This document shows positions 36,929 through 45,628 of a stretch of 64,000 bases of DNA, in pieces. The stretch covers positions 124,001-188,000 of the forward strand of contig JACKLL010000007.1 in the NCBI GenBank assembly GCA_024235935.1. The letters run 5' to 3'. Numbering within the stretch: position 1 is the stretch's first letter; each line of letters begins with the position of its first letter. The stretch comes from Rhodoferax sp. Its GTDB lineage: Bacteria > Pseudomonadota > Gammaproteobacteria > Burkholderiales > Burkholderiaceae_C. The notes below the pieces were generated by a model. That model did not search any database. It worked only from the letters and a program-made list of their open reading frames with translations, and was not told the origin of the DNA. The position numbers were made by a program, and so were the translations under genes.

Positions 36929-38810
36929 CACTCCCATCGCCGACATGGTCCTGCACCATGGCCTGTTCACCACACTCGACCGGGCCCAGCCCACGGCGAC
37001 CGCCGTCGCGATCTCGGACGGACGCTTCACGCATGTCGGCAACGACCACGAGATCATGGCCCTGGCAGGCCCCCGCACCCGGGTCATCGACCTGCGGGGA
37101 CGGCGCGTGCTGCCGGGTCTGATCGACAACCACCTGCACATCATCCGGGGCGGGCTGAACTTCAACATGGAGCTGCGCTGGGACGGCGTGCGCAGCCTGG
37201 CCGACGCCATGGCCATGCTCAGACGCCAGGTCGCAGTGACGCCGGCGCCGCAATGGGTGCGCATCGTGGGCGGCTTCACCGAACACCAGTTCGCCGAGAA
37301 GCGCCTGCCGACGATCGAAGAACTCAATGCCGCCGCGCCCGACACCCCGGTATTCATCCTGCACCTGTACGACCGCGCCTTGCTCAATGCGGCAGCACTG
37401 CGCGCGGTCGGCTACGACCGCGACACGCCGGCCCCACCCGGCGGCGAGATCGTGCGCGACAGCCGGGGCAACCCGACCGGCCTGCTGCTGGCCAGGCCCA
37501 ACGCCTCGATCCTGTACGCGACGCTGGCCAAAGGCCCGAAGCTGCCGCCAGAATACCAGCGCAACTCGACCCGCCACTTCATGCGCGAGCTCAACCGGCT
37601 CGGCGTGACTGGCGCGATCGACGCCGGCGGCGGCTTCCAGAACTACCCGGACGACTATGCCGTGGTGCAGGAGCTTGCCGCTGCCGGCCAGCTGACGATT
37701 CGCCTGGCCTACAACCTGTTCACACAAAAGCCCAAGCAGGAGAAGGACGACTTCCTGAAATGGACCTCGACCTCGACCTACAAGCAGGGCGACGACTACT
37801 TCCGCCACAACGGTGCCGGCGAGATGCTGGTGTTCTCGGCCGCCGACTTCGAAGACTTCCGAGAGCCCCGCCCCGACATGACGGACGCCATGGAGCCGGA
37901 GCTGGAGGAAGTGGTGCGCATCCTGGTGCAGAACCGCTGGCCCTGGCGGCTGCACGCCACCTACGACGAGACCATCAGCCGCGCACTCGACGTGTTCGAA
38001 CGGGTGAACCAGGACACGCCGTTGGACGGTCTGCACTGGTTCTTCGACCATGCCGAGACGATCTCCGAACAGTCGATCGACCGTATCGCGGCACTGGGCG
38101 GCGGCATCGCCGTCCAGCACCGCATGGCCTACCAGGGTGAATACTTCGTCGAACGCTACGGCCCCGGTGCGGCCCAGGCTACGCCACCGGTCAAGCGCAT
38201 GCTGGAGAAAGGTGTACATGTGTCTGCGGGCACCGACGCGACGCGGGTGGCCTCGTACAACCCCTGGGTGTCGCTGTCCTGGCTGATCACCGGCAAGACC
38301 GTCGGCGGCATGCAGTTGTATCCCCAACGCAACTGCCTGGACCGCGAGGCCGCCTTGCGCATGTGGACCGAGAACGTCACCTGGTTCTCGAACGAGGAAG
38401 GCAAGAAGGGTCGCATCGCGGTCGGGCAGCTGGCCGACCTGGTCGTCCCCGACCGCGACTTCTTCGCCTGCGCCGAATCCGAGATCGCCGACACGACGGC
38501 ACTGCTGACGGTGGTCGGCGGCAAGATCGTCTACGGCGCAGCCGAGTTCAAGGTCCATGACGACACCCCGCCGCCGCCCGCCATGCCCGACTGGTCGCCG
38601 GTGCGAACCTTCGGCGGCTATGGCCGCTGGGCCGACACCGAAGGTGCACCCTTGCAGGCGACATTGCGCCAGCATGCGGCGGCCTGTGGTTGCGCCAACA
38701 GCTGCAACATCCACGGCCATGCCCATGCCAATGCATGGACCCGCAACCTGCCGATCGCGGACCTCAAGGGCTTCTGGGGCGCGCTCGGCTGCGCCTGCTG
38801 GGCCGTGTGA
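36921..38810 (+). CDS. Amidohydrolase family protein (YtcJ/amidohydrolase-3 type) with Cys/His-rich tail
   Basis: A 629-residue metal-dependent hydrolase. The first metal site is in 'GLIDNHLHIIRGG' (HxH), with further His in 'HWFFDHAETI' and the late Asp in 'VSAGTDATRVASYNP'; 'LADLVVPDRDFF' closes the composite beta-sandwich. Enzymes of this group hydrolyse amides or cyclic imides; the substrate is unknown. The last ~40 residues form an unusual tail, 'CGCANSCNIHGHAHAN' then 'GALGCACWAV', that may bind metal. Overlaps: 8 bp with XapX and TGATG with DoxX. Confidence 0.85.
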   Translation: MADTPIADMVLHHGLFTTLDRAQPTATAVAISDGRFTHVGNDHEIMALAGPRTRVIDLRGRRVLPGLIDNHLHIIRGGLNFNMELRWDGVRSLADAMAMLRRQVAVTPAPQWVRIVGGFTEHQFAEKRLPTIEELNAAAPDTPVFILHLYDRALLNAAALRAVGYDRDTPAPPGGEIVRDSRGNPTGLLLARPNASILYATLAKGPKLPPEYQRNSTRHFMRELNRLGVTGAIDAGGGFQNYPDDYAVVQELAAAGQLTIRLAYNLFTQKPKQEKDDFLKWTSTSTYKQGDDYFRHNGAGEMLVFSAADFEDFREPRPDMTDAMEPELEEVVRILVQNRWPWRLHATYDETISRALDVFERVNQDTPLDGLHWFFDHAETISEQSIDRIAALGGGIAVQHRMAYQGEYFVERYGPGAAQATPPVKRMLEKGVHVSAGTDATRVASYNPWVSLSWLITGKTVGGMQLYPQRNCLDREAALRMWTENVTWFSNEEGKKGRIAVGQLADLVVPDRDFFACAESEIADTTALLTVVGGKIVYGAAEFKVHDDTPPPPAMPDWSPVRTFGGYGRWADTEGAPLQATLRQHAAACGCANSCNIHGHAHANAWTRNLPIADLKGFWGALGCACWAV

Positions 38811-39319
38811 TGGCGCGCGAGCAGTTGCGCGCGGCGGACCGCAGCCGCCATCCCGCGCCGACCGGGCACGGGAGCGGCAACCACGACCTGCAGCCCCGTG
38901 AACAGTCCCCGGCGCTGCAGTGGCGTCACTCTTTTGCATCACCGGCCGTGCACGGCCTTTGCCTGCTGCTGCTGTGTGGCGCCTACCTGCAAGGCGGCTA
39001 CAACAAGCTGCGCGATTTCGACGCTGCCATCGCCGAGATGCAGCATTTCGGCCTGGAGCCGGCTGCGCCGATGGCGGCGGCCGTGATCGTGCTGGAGGTC
39101 GGCGCTGCATGGATGGTCCTGAGCGGCTGGTACCGCTGGCTGGGGGCCTTTGCGCTGGCGGCTTTCACGCTGCTGGCAAGCTTCGTCGCCAACCGGTTCT
39201 GGGCGGTCGAGCCCGCCGCCCGCTTCATGGTCGAGAACGCTTTCTTCGAACACCTGGGCCTGGCAGGCGGCTTGCTGCTTGTCGCCTGGCACGACCTGCG
39301 GTCCCGCCATGGCCACTGA
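38810..39319 (+). CDS. DoxX family membrane protein
   Basis: A 169-residue protein with four hydrophobic helices after a charged N-terminus; 'CGAYLQGGYNKLRDFDAAIAEMQHFGL' in pattern and 'GAAWMVLSGWYRWLGAFALA' are DoxX-like. DoxX proteins are small quinone/redox-associated membrane proteins, some being subunits of thiosulfate:quinone oxidoreductase; no specific role is evident here. It starts in the stop of the amidohydrolase and overlaps the MFS gene by 11 bp. Confidence 0.82.
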   Translation: MAREQLRAADRSRHPAPTGHGSGNHDLQPREQSPALQWRHSFASPAVHGLCLLLLCGAYLQGGYNKLRDFDAAIAEMQHFGLEPAAPMAAAVIVLEVGAAWMVLSGWYRWLGAFALAAFTLLASFVANRFWAVEPAARFMVENAFFEHLGLAGGLLLVAWHDLRSRHGH

Positions 39320-40922
39320 CACGCCCCTGCCGGCGGCAGAAGGCGAAGGCGCCTTCGCGCCGCTGCGCGAAAAAGTGTTTGCGGTGCTGTGGGTTGCCAC
39401 GGTGCTGGGCAATGTCGGCAGCTTCATGCGCGACATTGCCAGCGCCTGGATCGTCACCGAGCTGTCGACCAACCCGGCGGCCGTGGCGGCGGTGCAGGCC
39501 GCGGCCACGCTGCCGATCTTCCTGTTCGCCATTCCGGCCGGCGTGTTGTCGGATATCCTGGACCGGCGCCGCTTCCTGATCGCGGTCCAATGCGTGCTGG
39601 CGCTGGTCAGCGCGACGCTGCTGGTGCTGTCGCATACCGGCACGCTGTCGGTGAGCAGCCTGATCGCACTGACCTTTGCCGGGGGTGTCGGTGCCGCGCT
39701 GATGGGCCCGACCTGGCAGTCCATCGTTCCGGAGCTGGTGCCGCGGCGCCAGCTCAAGGGGGCGGTCGCCCTGAATTCGCTGGGCGTCAACATCTCGCGT
39801 GCCATCGGACCGGCACTGGGCGGCTTGCTGCTGGCGGCATTCGGCGCCGCGTTCACCTACGGCATGGACCTGATCAGCTATGCCTTCGTCATTGCAGCGC
39901 TGCTGTGGTGGCGGCGCCCGCCGGCGGCACAGAACGACCTGTCCGAGCATTTTCTGGGCGCGTTCCGCGCCGGCATGCGCTACACCCGCGCCAGCCGCGA
40001 ACTGCATGTGGTGCTGGTACGTGCCGTCGCCTACTTTGTGTTTGCCAGTGCGATGTGGGCCTTGATGCCACTGGTGGTACGCCAGCTGCTGGGTGGATCG
40101 GCCAGCTTCTATGGACTGATGCTGGGCGCCGTGGGCGTGGGCGCGATCGGCGGCGCCTTGGCCCTGCCACGCCTGCGCCAGCGCTTGAGCGCGGACGGGC
40201 TGATGGGCCTGGCCGCGGCCATCACCGCGGGCGTGATGCTGGCCATGGTGGTGCGCCCCCCGCAGGCCGTGGCGCTGCTGCTGGCCCTGGTGCTCGGCGG
40301 GGGCTGGATCATCGCGCTCACCACCTTGAACAGCGTGGTGCAGGCGATCCTGCCGAACTGGGTGCGCGGGCGCGGCCTGGCGGTCTACCTGACCGTGTTC
40401 AATGGCGCGATGGCGGCCGGCAGCCTGGGCTGGGGGCTGGTGGCCCGTACGATCGAACTGCCGATGACGCTGGTGGCCAGCGCCGCCGGCATGCTGCTGA
40501 TCGCCCTGGTGATGCGCCGCCTGCCCCTGCCGTCGGGTGAGGCCAATCTGGATGCGGCCAACCATTGGCCGGAGCCGACGCTGGTGGCGCCCGACGCGCA
40601 CGATCGCGGCCCGGTGCTGATCCAGGTGACGTACTGCATCCGCCAGCAGGACCGTCCCGCGTTCCTCAAGGCCCTGCACCAGGTGTCGCTGGCGCGCCGG
40701 CGGGACGGTGCCTATGCCTGGGGCGTATGCGAGAGCACGGACGACCCGGAGCAGATCCTGGAGTGGTTCTTCGTCGAGTCCTGGGCCGAACACATGCGCC
40801 AGCACCGGCGGGTGTCGCACCATGCCGCCGACCAGCAGCAGGCGCTGCTGCAGTTTCATGCAGCCAAGGAGCCGCCGGCGGTCCGGCACTTCCTGGGCCT
40901 GGCGCCGGACTTGTCGCGCTGA
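39309..40922 (+). CDS. MFS transporter (EntS/MFS_3 type) with C-terminal ABM-like domain
   Basis: A 537-residue protein. The first ~400 residues are a 12-helix MFS exporter of the MFS_3 group ('GSFMRDIASAWIVTELS', 'VLSDILDRRRFLIAVQ', 'LGVNISRAIGPALGGLLLA'). The last ~110 residues are soluble ('VLIQVTYCIRQQDRPAFLKAL', 'WFFVESWAEHMRQHRRVS') and resemble an antibiotic-biosynthesis-monooxygenase fold. This is an exporter of small molecules, with the tail possibly binding the cargo. Last gene of the five-gene operon. Confidence 0.87.
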   Translation: MATDTPLPAAEGEGAFAPLREKVFAVLWVATVLGNVGSFMRDIASAWIVTELSTNPAAVAAVQAAATLPIFLFAIPAGVLSDILDRRRFLIAVQCVLALVSATLLVLSHTGTLSVSSLIALTFAGGVGAALMGPTWQSIVPELVPRRQLKGAVALNSLGVNISRAIGPALGGLLLAAFGAAFTYGMDLISYAFVIAALLWWRRPPAAQNDLSEHFLGAFRAGMRYTRASRELHVVLVRAVAYFVFASAMWALMPLVVRQLLGGSASFYGLMLGAVGVGAIGGALALPRLRQRLSADGLMGLAAAITAGVMLAMVVRPPQAVALLLALVLGGGWIIALTTLNSVVQAILPNWVRGRGLAVYLTVFNGAMAAGSLGWGLVARTIELPMTLVASAAGMLLIALVMRRLPLPSGEANLDAANHWPEPTLVAPDAHDRGPVLIQVTYCIRQQDRPAFLKALHQVSLARRRDGAYAWGVCESTDDPEQILEWFFVESWAEHMRQHRRVSHHAADQQQALLQFHAAKEPPAVRHFLGLAPDLSR

Positions 40923-40925
40923 GAC

Positions 40926-41180
40926 CTACTTGTAGAACGCCTCGACCTTGCCCTTGAGCGTGATCAGCAGGGGGCGGCCCTTGCGGTCCAGGGTCTTGCC
41001 GGCGGGCACCTTGATCCAGCCTTCGCTGACGCAGTATTCCTCGACATCGCGGCGTTCCTTGTCATTCAGACGGATGCCGATCTCGTGTTCGAAGATGGCG
41101 GCCACGTGAAAGCGGCTGGCAGGGTCGACCGACAGGCGGTCGGGCAGTTCGGGGCGGGGTTGGGATGCTTGTTCGGTCAT
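40926..41180 (-). CDS. DUF3297 family protein
   Basis: An 84-residue soluble protein matching DUF3297: 'PDRLSVDPASRFH', 'IGIRLNDKERRDVEEYC' and 'GKTLDRKGRPLLITLKG'. No known function; widespread in proteobacteria. It ends 3 bp from the convergent MFS stop. Confidence 0.88.
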   Translation of the reverse strand: MTEQASQPRPELPDRLSVDPASRFHVAAIFEHEIGIRLNDKERRDVEEYCVSEGWIKVPAGKTLDRKGRPLLITLKGKVEAFYK

Positions 41181-41298
41181 AGGCCCGGATTTTCCACCAT
41201 GTGACGCACTGCCCTGCCTGGGTCCCTGCCTTTGCGCGGCCTGCGGACGGCCCCCAGGCCATCGGAGAGCGCGGCGCATCCGCCCATCGGCACCGCAG

Positions 41299-42063
41299 CT
41301 ATTGCTGACCCACCACCAGCAGACGCCGGGCCAGTGGCAGCAATGCGCCCAGCTTGCGCAACCGTTGCGACATGTCCGGATGGGTCGACACCATCGACTG
41401 CCCACTGCCCTGCGCCAGGGACCGCTCCAGGAACACCAGCTGGGCCTGCGGCGCATACCCTGCCAGCGCCGCCAGTTGCAGCCCCAGTTCGTCGGCCTCG
41501 AGTTCGACATGGTGGAACACCACCGACATCGCATCGGCCATGGCGAAGTAGTTGAATTCCATCTCGGTGTAGACATCCTGCGGCGTACGCTGCGCGCGCG
41601 AAGGAATCAGCGCCAGCATCGACGTCAGCGTCTGGCGCTCGTGCTGCAGCAGCACATGCGCGGCTTCATGGGCCAGCACGAATGCCAGCTGTGGCGCTGC
41701 AAGCTGCAGGCGCCGGATGAAAACCTCGGAGATCACCACCGTGCCGTCGGGAAAGGACAAGGCCTGGATGTCGGGCTCGGTGACCACCACGAGGCGCAGT
41801 ACCGGTGCACCGCGGGTCTGCTGGAATCGGATCACCGGCAGCAACTTGCGCCACACCTGCGCCAGTTGCGAGCAGTACGCGGCACAACCGAGCCGACCCC
41901 GGGCGCGCGCACCGTCGAGCAAGGCCTTCTGGTTGGCCTGTGCATGGTCGATGACGGCGGCCTGCGTGAAGGCGAGTCCCCGGCTGGGCTCGACGATGCT
42001 GACCAGCCGGGCCTGCACGGCGCCATGCGCCAGCAACAGGATCAGCACGGCCAGGCAGCGCAT
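41299..42063 (-). CDS. M48 family metalloprotease, exported
   Basis: A 254-residue zinc protease. A signal peptide is at the proposed start ('MRCLAVLILLLAHGAVQA'); the catalytic zinc motif HEAAH is in 'FVLAHEAAHVLLQHE', and the third-ligand Glu is in 'HHVELEADELGLQ'. M48 proteins such as BepA/LoiP handle outer-membrane protein quality control in the periplasm. The longer upstream frame (to 42207) would place the signal internally, so I use the ATG at 42063. Confidence 0.87.
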   Translation of the reverse strand: MRCLAVLILLLAHGAVQARLVSIVEPSRGLAFTQAAVIDHAQANQKALLDGARARGRLGCAAYCSQLAQVWRKLLPVIRFQQTRGAPVLRLVVVTEPDIQALSFPDGTVVISEVFIRRLQLAAPQLAFVLAHEAAHVLLQHERQTLTSMLALIPSRAQRTPQDVYTEMEFNYFAMADAMSVVFHHVELEADELGLQLAALAGYAPQAQLVFLERSLAQGSGQSMVSTHPDMSQRLRKLGALLPLARRLLVVGQQ

Positions 42064-42210
42064 GTCGGCTACTCGGGCGTGCGCAGGTCCGCGCGAAAGT
42101 CCGACAGCACCTGCAGGCATGCGCCGCACGCCCGCCAGCCCCGGTGCCGGCGACGCCTGTCGCAGGTCGGAGGAGGTTGGAGCAGGCGGCAGCGTGGCAT
42201 GGCGCAAATG

Positions 42211-42229
42211 GGTATAAACAGTTTATACC
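42211..42229. promoter_or_regulatory. Perfect 19-bp palindrome upstream of the M48 gene
   Basis: GGTATAAAC-A-GTTTATACC, two perfect 9-bp arms with one central base, 148 bp upstream of the M48 start and in AT-rich DNA. A dimeric repressor or activator site is likely; the protein is unknown. Confidence 0.6.
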
Positions 42230-42290
42230 GTTGCATTCGCCCTGCCAAGCCCGCCTGCTCGGCCCGTGCGCCGCGCGCGCCCGCGCAGTA

Positions 42291-42869
42291 TCAGAAGCCC
42301 AGCGAAGCGCCGGCGCCCAGCAGCGTGGCCACGCCCAGAGCGGCAAATACGGCAGCCGCGATGCCGTGCACCAGCTTCATCGGGATCCTGCCGGCGAGAC
42401 GGTCACCCACGAATACCGCCGGCACATCGGCAATCAGCATGCCCAGCGTGGTGCCCGCGACGACCAGCAGGGGCTGCGCATAGTGCGCTGCCATGGCAAT
42501 GGTGGCGACCTGGGTCTTGTCGCCCATCTCGGCCAGGAAGAAGGTGATGAAGGTGGCGCCGAAAACACCCAGCCGGCTGGCGATGCGGGTTTCCTCCTCC
42601 TCGATCTTGTCGGGGATCAGCGTCCAGGCGGCCATGGCGATGAAGGATGCACCCAGCACCCAGCGCAGCACCTGCGGACTGACTGCATGGGTGATCCAGG
42701 CGCCCAGTGCGCCGGCCAGGCCATGGTTGATCACGGTGGCGCACAGAATGCCCAGAATGATGGGAAGCGGTTTCTTGAAACGTGCCGCCAGGATGAAGGC
42801 GAGCAATTGCGTCTTGTCGCCGATTTCGGCCAGTGCGACGACACCGGTGGAGACGAGGAGGGATTCCAT
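42291..42869 (-). CDS. TMEM165/GDT1 (UPF0016) family manganese exporter
   Basis: A 192-residue, six-helix membrane protein built from two repeats, each with the ion-binding ExGDKT motif: 'VALAEIGDKTQLLAF' in the first half and 'FLAEMGDKTQVATIAM' in the second. Relatives (MneA, yeast Gdt1) move Mn2+ or Ca2+. The true start is the ATG at 42869; the frame extends further upstream, but that part is the riboswitch leader. The upstream Mn riboswitch argues strongly for manganese export. Confidence 0.92.
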   Translation of the reverse strand: MESLLVSTGVVALAEIGDKTQLLAFILAARFKKPLPIILGILCATVINHGLAGALGAWITHAVSPQVLRWVLGASFIAMAAWTLIPDKIEEEETRIASRLGVFGATFITFFLAEMGDKTQVATIAMAAHYAQPLLVVAGTTLGMLIADVPAVFVGDRLAGRIPMKLVHGIAAAVFAALGVATLLGAGASLGF

Positions 42870-42940
42870 GATCGATGCGAGATTCCAGGGCCAGGAAAAG
42901 ACAGATGACCACGACGCGACCCCGGCCCAACCCGGAAGCG

Positions 42941-43060
42941 ATGTGGTCAAAGGTCTTGCCAAGCAACGATACCGCTGGCGCCATGGCATCCATGATGGAT
43001 GCCAAGTATGTTGACGCAAGCCTCTTCGAGGATCGAAGAGCGGCTACTCCCCCGTGACAG
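42941..43060 (-). promoter_or_regulatory. yybP-ykoY manganese riboswitch
   Basis: Read on the minus strand from about 43056: GGGGGAGTAGCC, a hairpin (CTCTTCG / CGAAGAG), then the hallmark GTCAACATACTTGGC, a second perfect hairpin (GGCATCCA-TCA-TGGATGCC), and GGCAAGACCTTTGACC closing near 42944. These conserved pieces, in this order, define the yybP-ykoY leader, which binds Mn2+ and turns on Mn exporters. It ends ~70 bases before the exporter ATG. Confidence 0.88.
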
Positions 43061-43140
43061 GCGCGATTCTACGTCAGGCGATGCGGGGAACCTTCGCGCG
43101 ATCGCCGGCTCCCACTGGCATCGTTGAACAAGGGAGTCTC

Positions 43141-43512
43141 ATGCCGCACTGGAAAACCCGCACGCTGATGGTGGTGCTGGTGCTGATGCTGGCCGGCGGC
43201 GCCTGCCAGGCGCAGGAGACGACCGACGGCATGCCGCAGGCAGCCGCACCGCAGGCCTTGCGCGGTGGATCACCCAGCCCCTATGTCCCGCCGGTATCGG
43301 TGCCGTCGGTCGCCGGCCAGATCCCACCCTTGCGCCTGCCCGGACCGACCATCGCCGTCACGCCGACGCCGGCCCCCACGTTCTCGTCGGGCTGCGACAG
43401 CGCCGGGTGCTGGGGTTCGGATGGCACGCGCTACAACGCGGTGGGGCCGACGCTGGTACGACCGGACGGACGTAACTGCCAGATCGTTGCAGGCGCAGTG
43501 TCCTGCCCCTGA
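43141..43512 (+). CDS. Small secreted protein of unknown function
   Basis: A 123-residue protein with a signal peptide (basic start, then 'LMVVLVLMLAGGACQAQ'), a Pro-rich middle ('SPYVPPVSVPSVAGQIPP') and a short C-terminal domain with four cysteines ('CDSAGCWGSDG', 'DGRNCQIVAGAVSCP') that could form two disulfides. I do not recognise a named family. The ATG at 43141 follows AAGGGAG, which sets the start. Confidence 0.75.
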   Translation: MPHWKTRTLMVVLVLMLAGGACQAQETTDGMPQAAAPQALRGGSPSPYVPPVSVPSVAGQIPPLRLPGPTIAVTPTPAPTFSSGCDSAGCWGSDGTRYNAVGPTLVRPDGRNCQIVAGAVSCP

Positions 43513-43553
43513 ATCCGGGTCGGCGCACGCTGCTGCTGCCGGGCGGCGCCGAT

Positions 43554-44969
43554 TCAGATCATGGCCGGCAAGCGGATACGGGCGCGAAGCCCACCCAGCG
43601 GCGATGTGTCCAGGTCCAGCGCACCGCCATAGAGGCGGGCCAGATCGTCGACGATGGCCAGTCCCAGCCCTGAGCCCGGCACGGATTCGTCGACCCGTCC
43701 ACCGCGCGCCAGCGCCTCCATGCGCTGTTCCGGCGGTATGCCCGGACCGTCGTCCTGAATCGTGACCTCCAGTGAAGGCGCCGCCGCATCGGCCAGCAGC
43801 ACCACATCGATCTCGACCACCGCGCGTGCCCACTTGCAGGCATTGTCGAGCAGGTTGCCGAGCATCTCCTGAAGGTCCTGCGCCTCGCCCGCAAAGGCGA
43901 TGTCGCCGCCCACGGGATGGCAGCGCAATTCCAGCGCGCGCCCGGCGTGAACCTTGTCCATGACCCGCAGCAGGTCACGCAGCACCAGGGCCACGCCGAC
44001 CCGCTGTCCCGCCACGCCATGGGCCCCGGCAGCCCGGGCGCGGGCCAGGTGCCAGTCGACCTGCCGACGCGCCAGTGCCACCTGCTCGATCACCAGATCA
44101 GGCAAGACCCTGTCGGCCGTGGCCTCGGGGCCCGAAGAGGGGGCACGTCGCTGCGCCGCCTGCGCAGCCTGCGCCAGTACCGCCAGCGGTGTCTTGACCG
44201 CGTGCGCCAGGTTGCCAGCCTGTTGCCGGGCCCGCTCGATCACTTCGGCATTGCGCGCCAGCACCGCGTTGAAGCCGTCGACCAGGGGCTGCACCTCCTG
44301 CGGTACCGGCCCGCGAATCTGCCTCTCGCGCCCCTGGCGCACGTCCGTCAACGCCTGCTGCAGGGCCCGCAGCGGCGCCAGACCCAGCGCCACCTGGGCC
44401 CAACCGGCCAACAGCAGCAAGACCAGCAATACACCGAGTGCGAGCATCAGCATGCCCCGGATCCGGGTCACGGCATCGTCGACCGCCTGCGTATCACCGG
44501 CCACGAGCAGCCGCCAGCGCAGATCCGGCATTTCCTCGGGTCGGACCACCCGTTCGAGCACCAGCAAGGACGTACCGCGCGGGCCGACACCGCCATGCAC
44601 GTGCAGCGCACCATCGGACAGCAGGTCCGGCGCGTTGGCAAGACTGGCGTCCCACAGGGAACGCGATCGCAACACCACCACCTGGTCGGCGCTGTTGATC
44701 TGCCAGTAGAGACCTGAATAGGGCTTTTGCCAACGCGGATCGGACAGGGACTGGTCATCCAGCTGGGGGCGGCCCTGCGCATCGAAATTCACCCGCGCGA
44801 TCAGCTGGTCGAGCTGTTGCTCCAGTCCTGACTGGAACTGGCGCAGCAGGGCATCGCGGAACAGGCCGCTGATGACCATGCCGGCCATCAGCAGCGCCAG
44901 GGCCACGCCAAGTCCCGTCAGCGCCAGCAGCCGCAGGCGCAGCGACGTGACCCTGCGTCCAGGGCTCAC
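43554..44969 (-). CDS. Sensor histidine kinase (PhoQ/QseC type)
   Basis: A 471-residue membrane kinase: helix 1 near the N-terminus, a ~140-residue periplasmic sensor, helix 2 ('LMLALGVLLVLLLLAGWAQVAL'-like), HAMP, HisKA with 'NLAHAVKTPLAVLAQ' and HATPase ('NLLDNACKWA', 'DDGPGIPPE', 'GSGLGLAIV'). The 'NLAHAxKTPLAVL' box is that of PhoQ-like kinases. It begins with GTG overlapping the regulator stop (GTGA). It phosphorylates the regulator encoded immediately upstream. Confidence 0.92.
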   Translation of the reverse strand: MSPGRRVTSLRLRLLALTGLGVALALLMAGMVISGLFRDALLRQFQSGLEQQLDQLIARVNFDAQGRPQLDDQSLSDPRWQKPYSGLYWQINSADQVVVLRSRSLWDASLANAPDLLSDGALHVHGGVGPRGTSLLVLERVVRPEEMPDLRWRLLVAGDTQAVDDAVTRIRGMLMLALGVLLVLLLLAGWAQVALGLAPLRALQQALTDVRQGRERQIRGPVPQEVQPLVDGFNAVLARNAEVIERARQQAGNLAHAVKTPLAVLAQAAQAAQRRAPSSGPEATADRVLPDLVIEQVALARRQVDWHLARARAAGAHGVAGQRVGVALVLRDLLRVMDKVHAGRALELRCHPVGGDIAFAGEAQDLQEMLGNLLDNACKWARAVVEIDVVLLADAAAPSLEVTIQDDGPGIPPEQRMEALARGGRVDESVPGSGLGLAIVDDLARLYGGALDLDTSPLGGLRARIRLPAMI

Positions 44970-45628
44970 GGCGGCGCCACCAGGCGATAGCCCAGCCCGC
45001 GCACGGTCTCGATCAGTCCGGCCGGCAGCTTCTTGCGCAGCCGCGCCACGAACACCTCGATGGTGTTCGAGTCCCGGTCGAAGTCCTGCGCATAGATGTG
45101 TTCGTTCAGTTCGCTGCGCGACACCACGGCATTCGGCCGGTGCATCAGATATGCCAGCACCTTGTACTCATGGCTGGTCAGCACCAGCGCATGCCCATCC
45201 AGAGTGACACGCCCGCTGCGGGTGTCCAGCGCCACAGGCCCGCCATGCAGGACCGGTGACGCCAGGCCCTGGGCGCGGCGGATCAACGCGCGCACGCGGG
45301 CCAGCAGCTCTTCGGTGTGAAAGGGCTTGGTCAGGTAGTCGTCCGCACCGGCATCGATACCGGCCACCTTCTCATGCCACTGGTCGCGCGCGGTCAGGAT
45401 CAGCACCGGCGCATGGACCCCCTCCGCACGCCAGCGCCGCAGCACGCTCAGGCCATCGAGCTCGGGCAGTCCGAGGTCCAGAACCACCGCGTCGTAAGCC
45501 TGTACGCCACCCATTTGCCAGCCCTCGCGGCCATTGCCTGCGTGGTCGACCGCATAGCCGGCGTCGGTCAGGGCCTGGCGCAACTGTGCCGCCAGATGGG
45601 GTTCGTCCTCGACGACCAGGATACGCAT
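44966..45628 (-). CDS. OmpR/PhoB-type response regulator
   Basis: A 220-residue regulator. Receiver residues are intact (acidic 'VVEDEPHL', acceptor Asp in 'AVVLDLGLPELDG', Lys in 'YLTKPFHTEE'), and the C-terminal winged helix is of OmpR type ('LTSHEYKVLAYLM', 'SNTIEVFVARLRKKL', 'VRGLGYRL'). The ATG overlaps the stop of the PepSY gene; the order on the minus strand is PepSY, regulator, kinase. Confidence 0.93.
   Translation of the reverse strand: MRILVVEDEPHLAAQLRQALTDAGYAVDHAGNGREGWQMGGVQAYDAVVLDLGLPELDGLSVLRRWRAEGVHAPVLILTARDQWHEKVAGIDAGADDYLTKPFHTEELLARVRALIRRAQGLASPVLHGGPVALDTRSGRVTLDGHALVLTSHEYKVLAYLMHRPNAVVSRSELNEHIYAQDFDRDSNTIEVFVARLRKKLPAGLIETVRGLGYRLVAPP

Noticed and set aside
42211..42229. 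LexA (SOS) box
   Set aside because: Betaproteobacterial LexA sites follow CTGT-N8-ACAG; this palindrome does not fit and the downstream gene is not an SOS gene.
42870..43019. N-terminal extension of the Mn exporter encoded in the open frame upstream of 42869
   Set aside because: Those codons coincide with riboswitch structure and encode no conserved residues; the family begins with the ATG at 42869.
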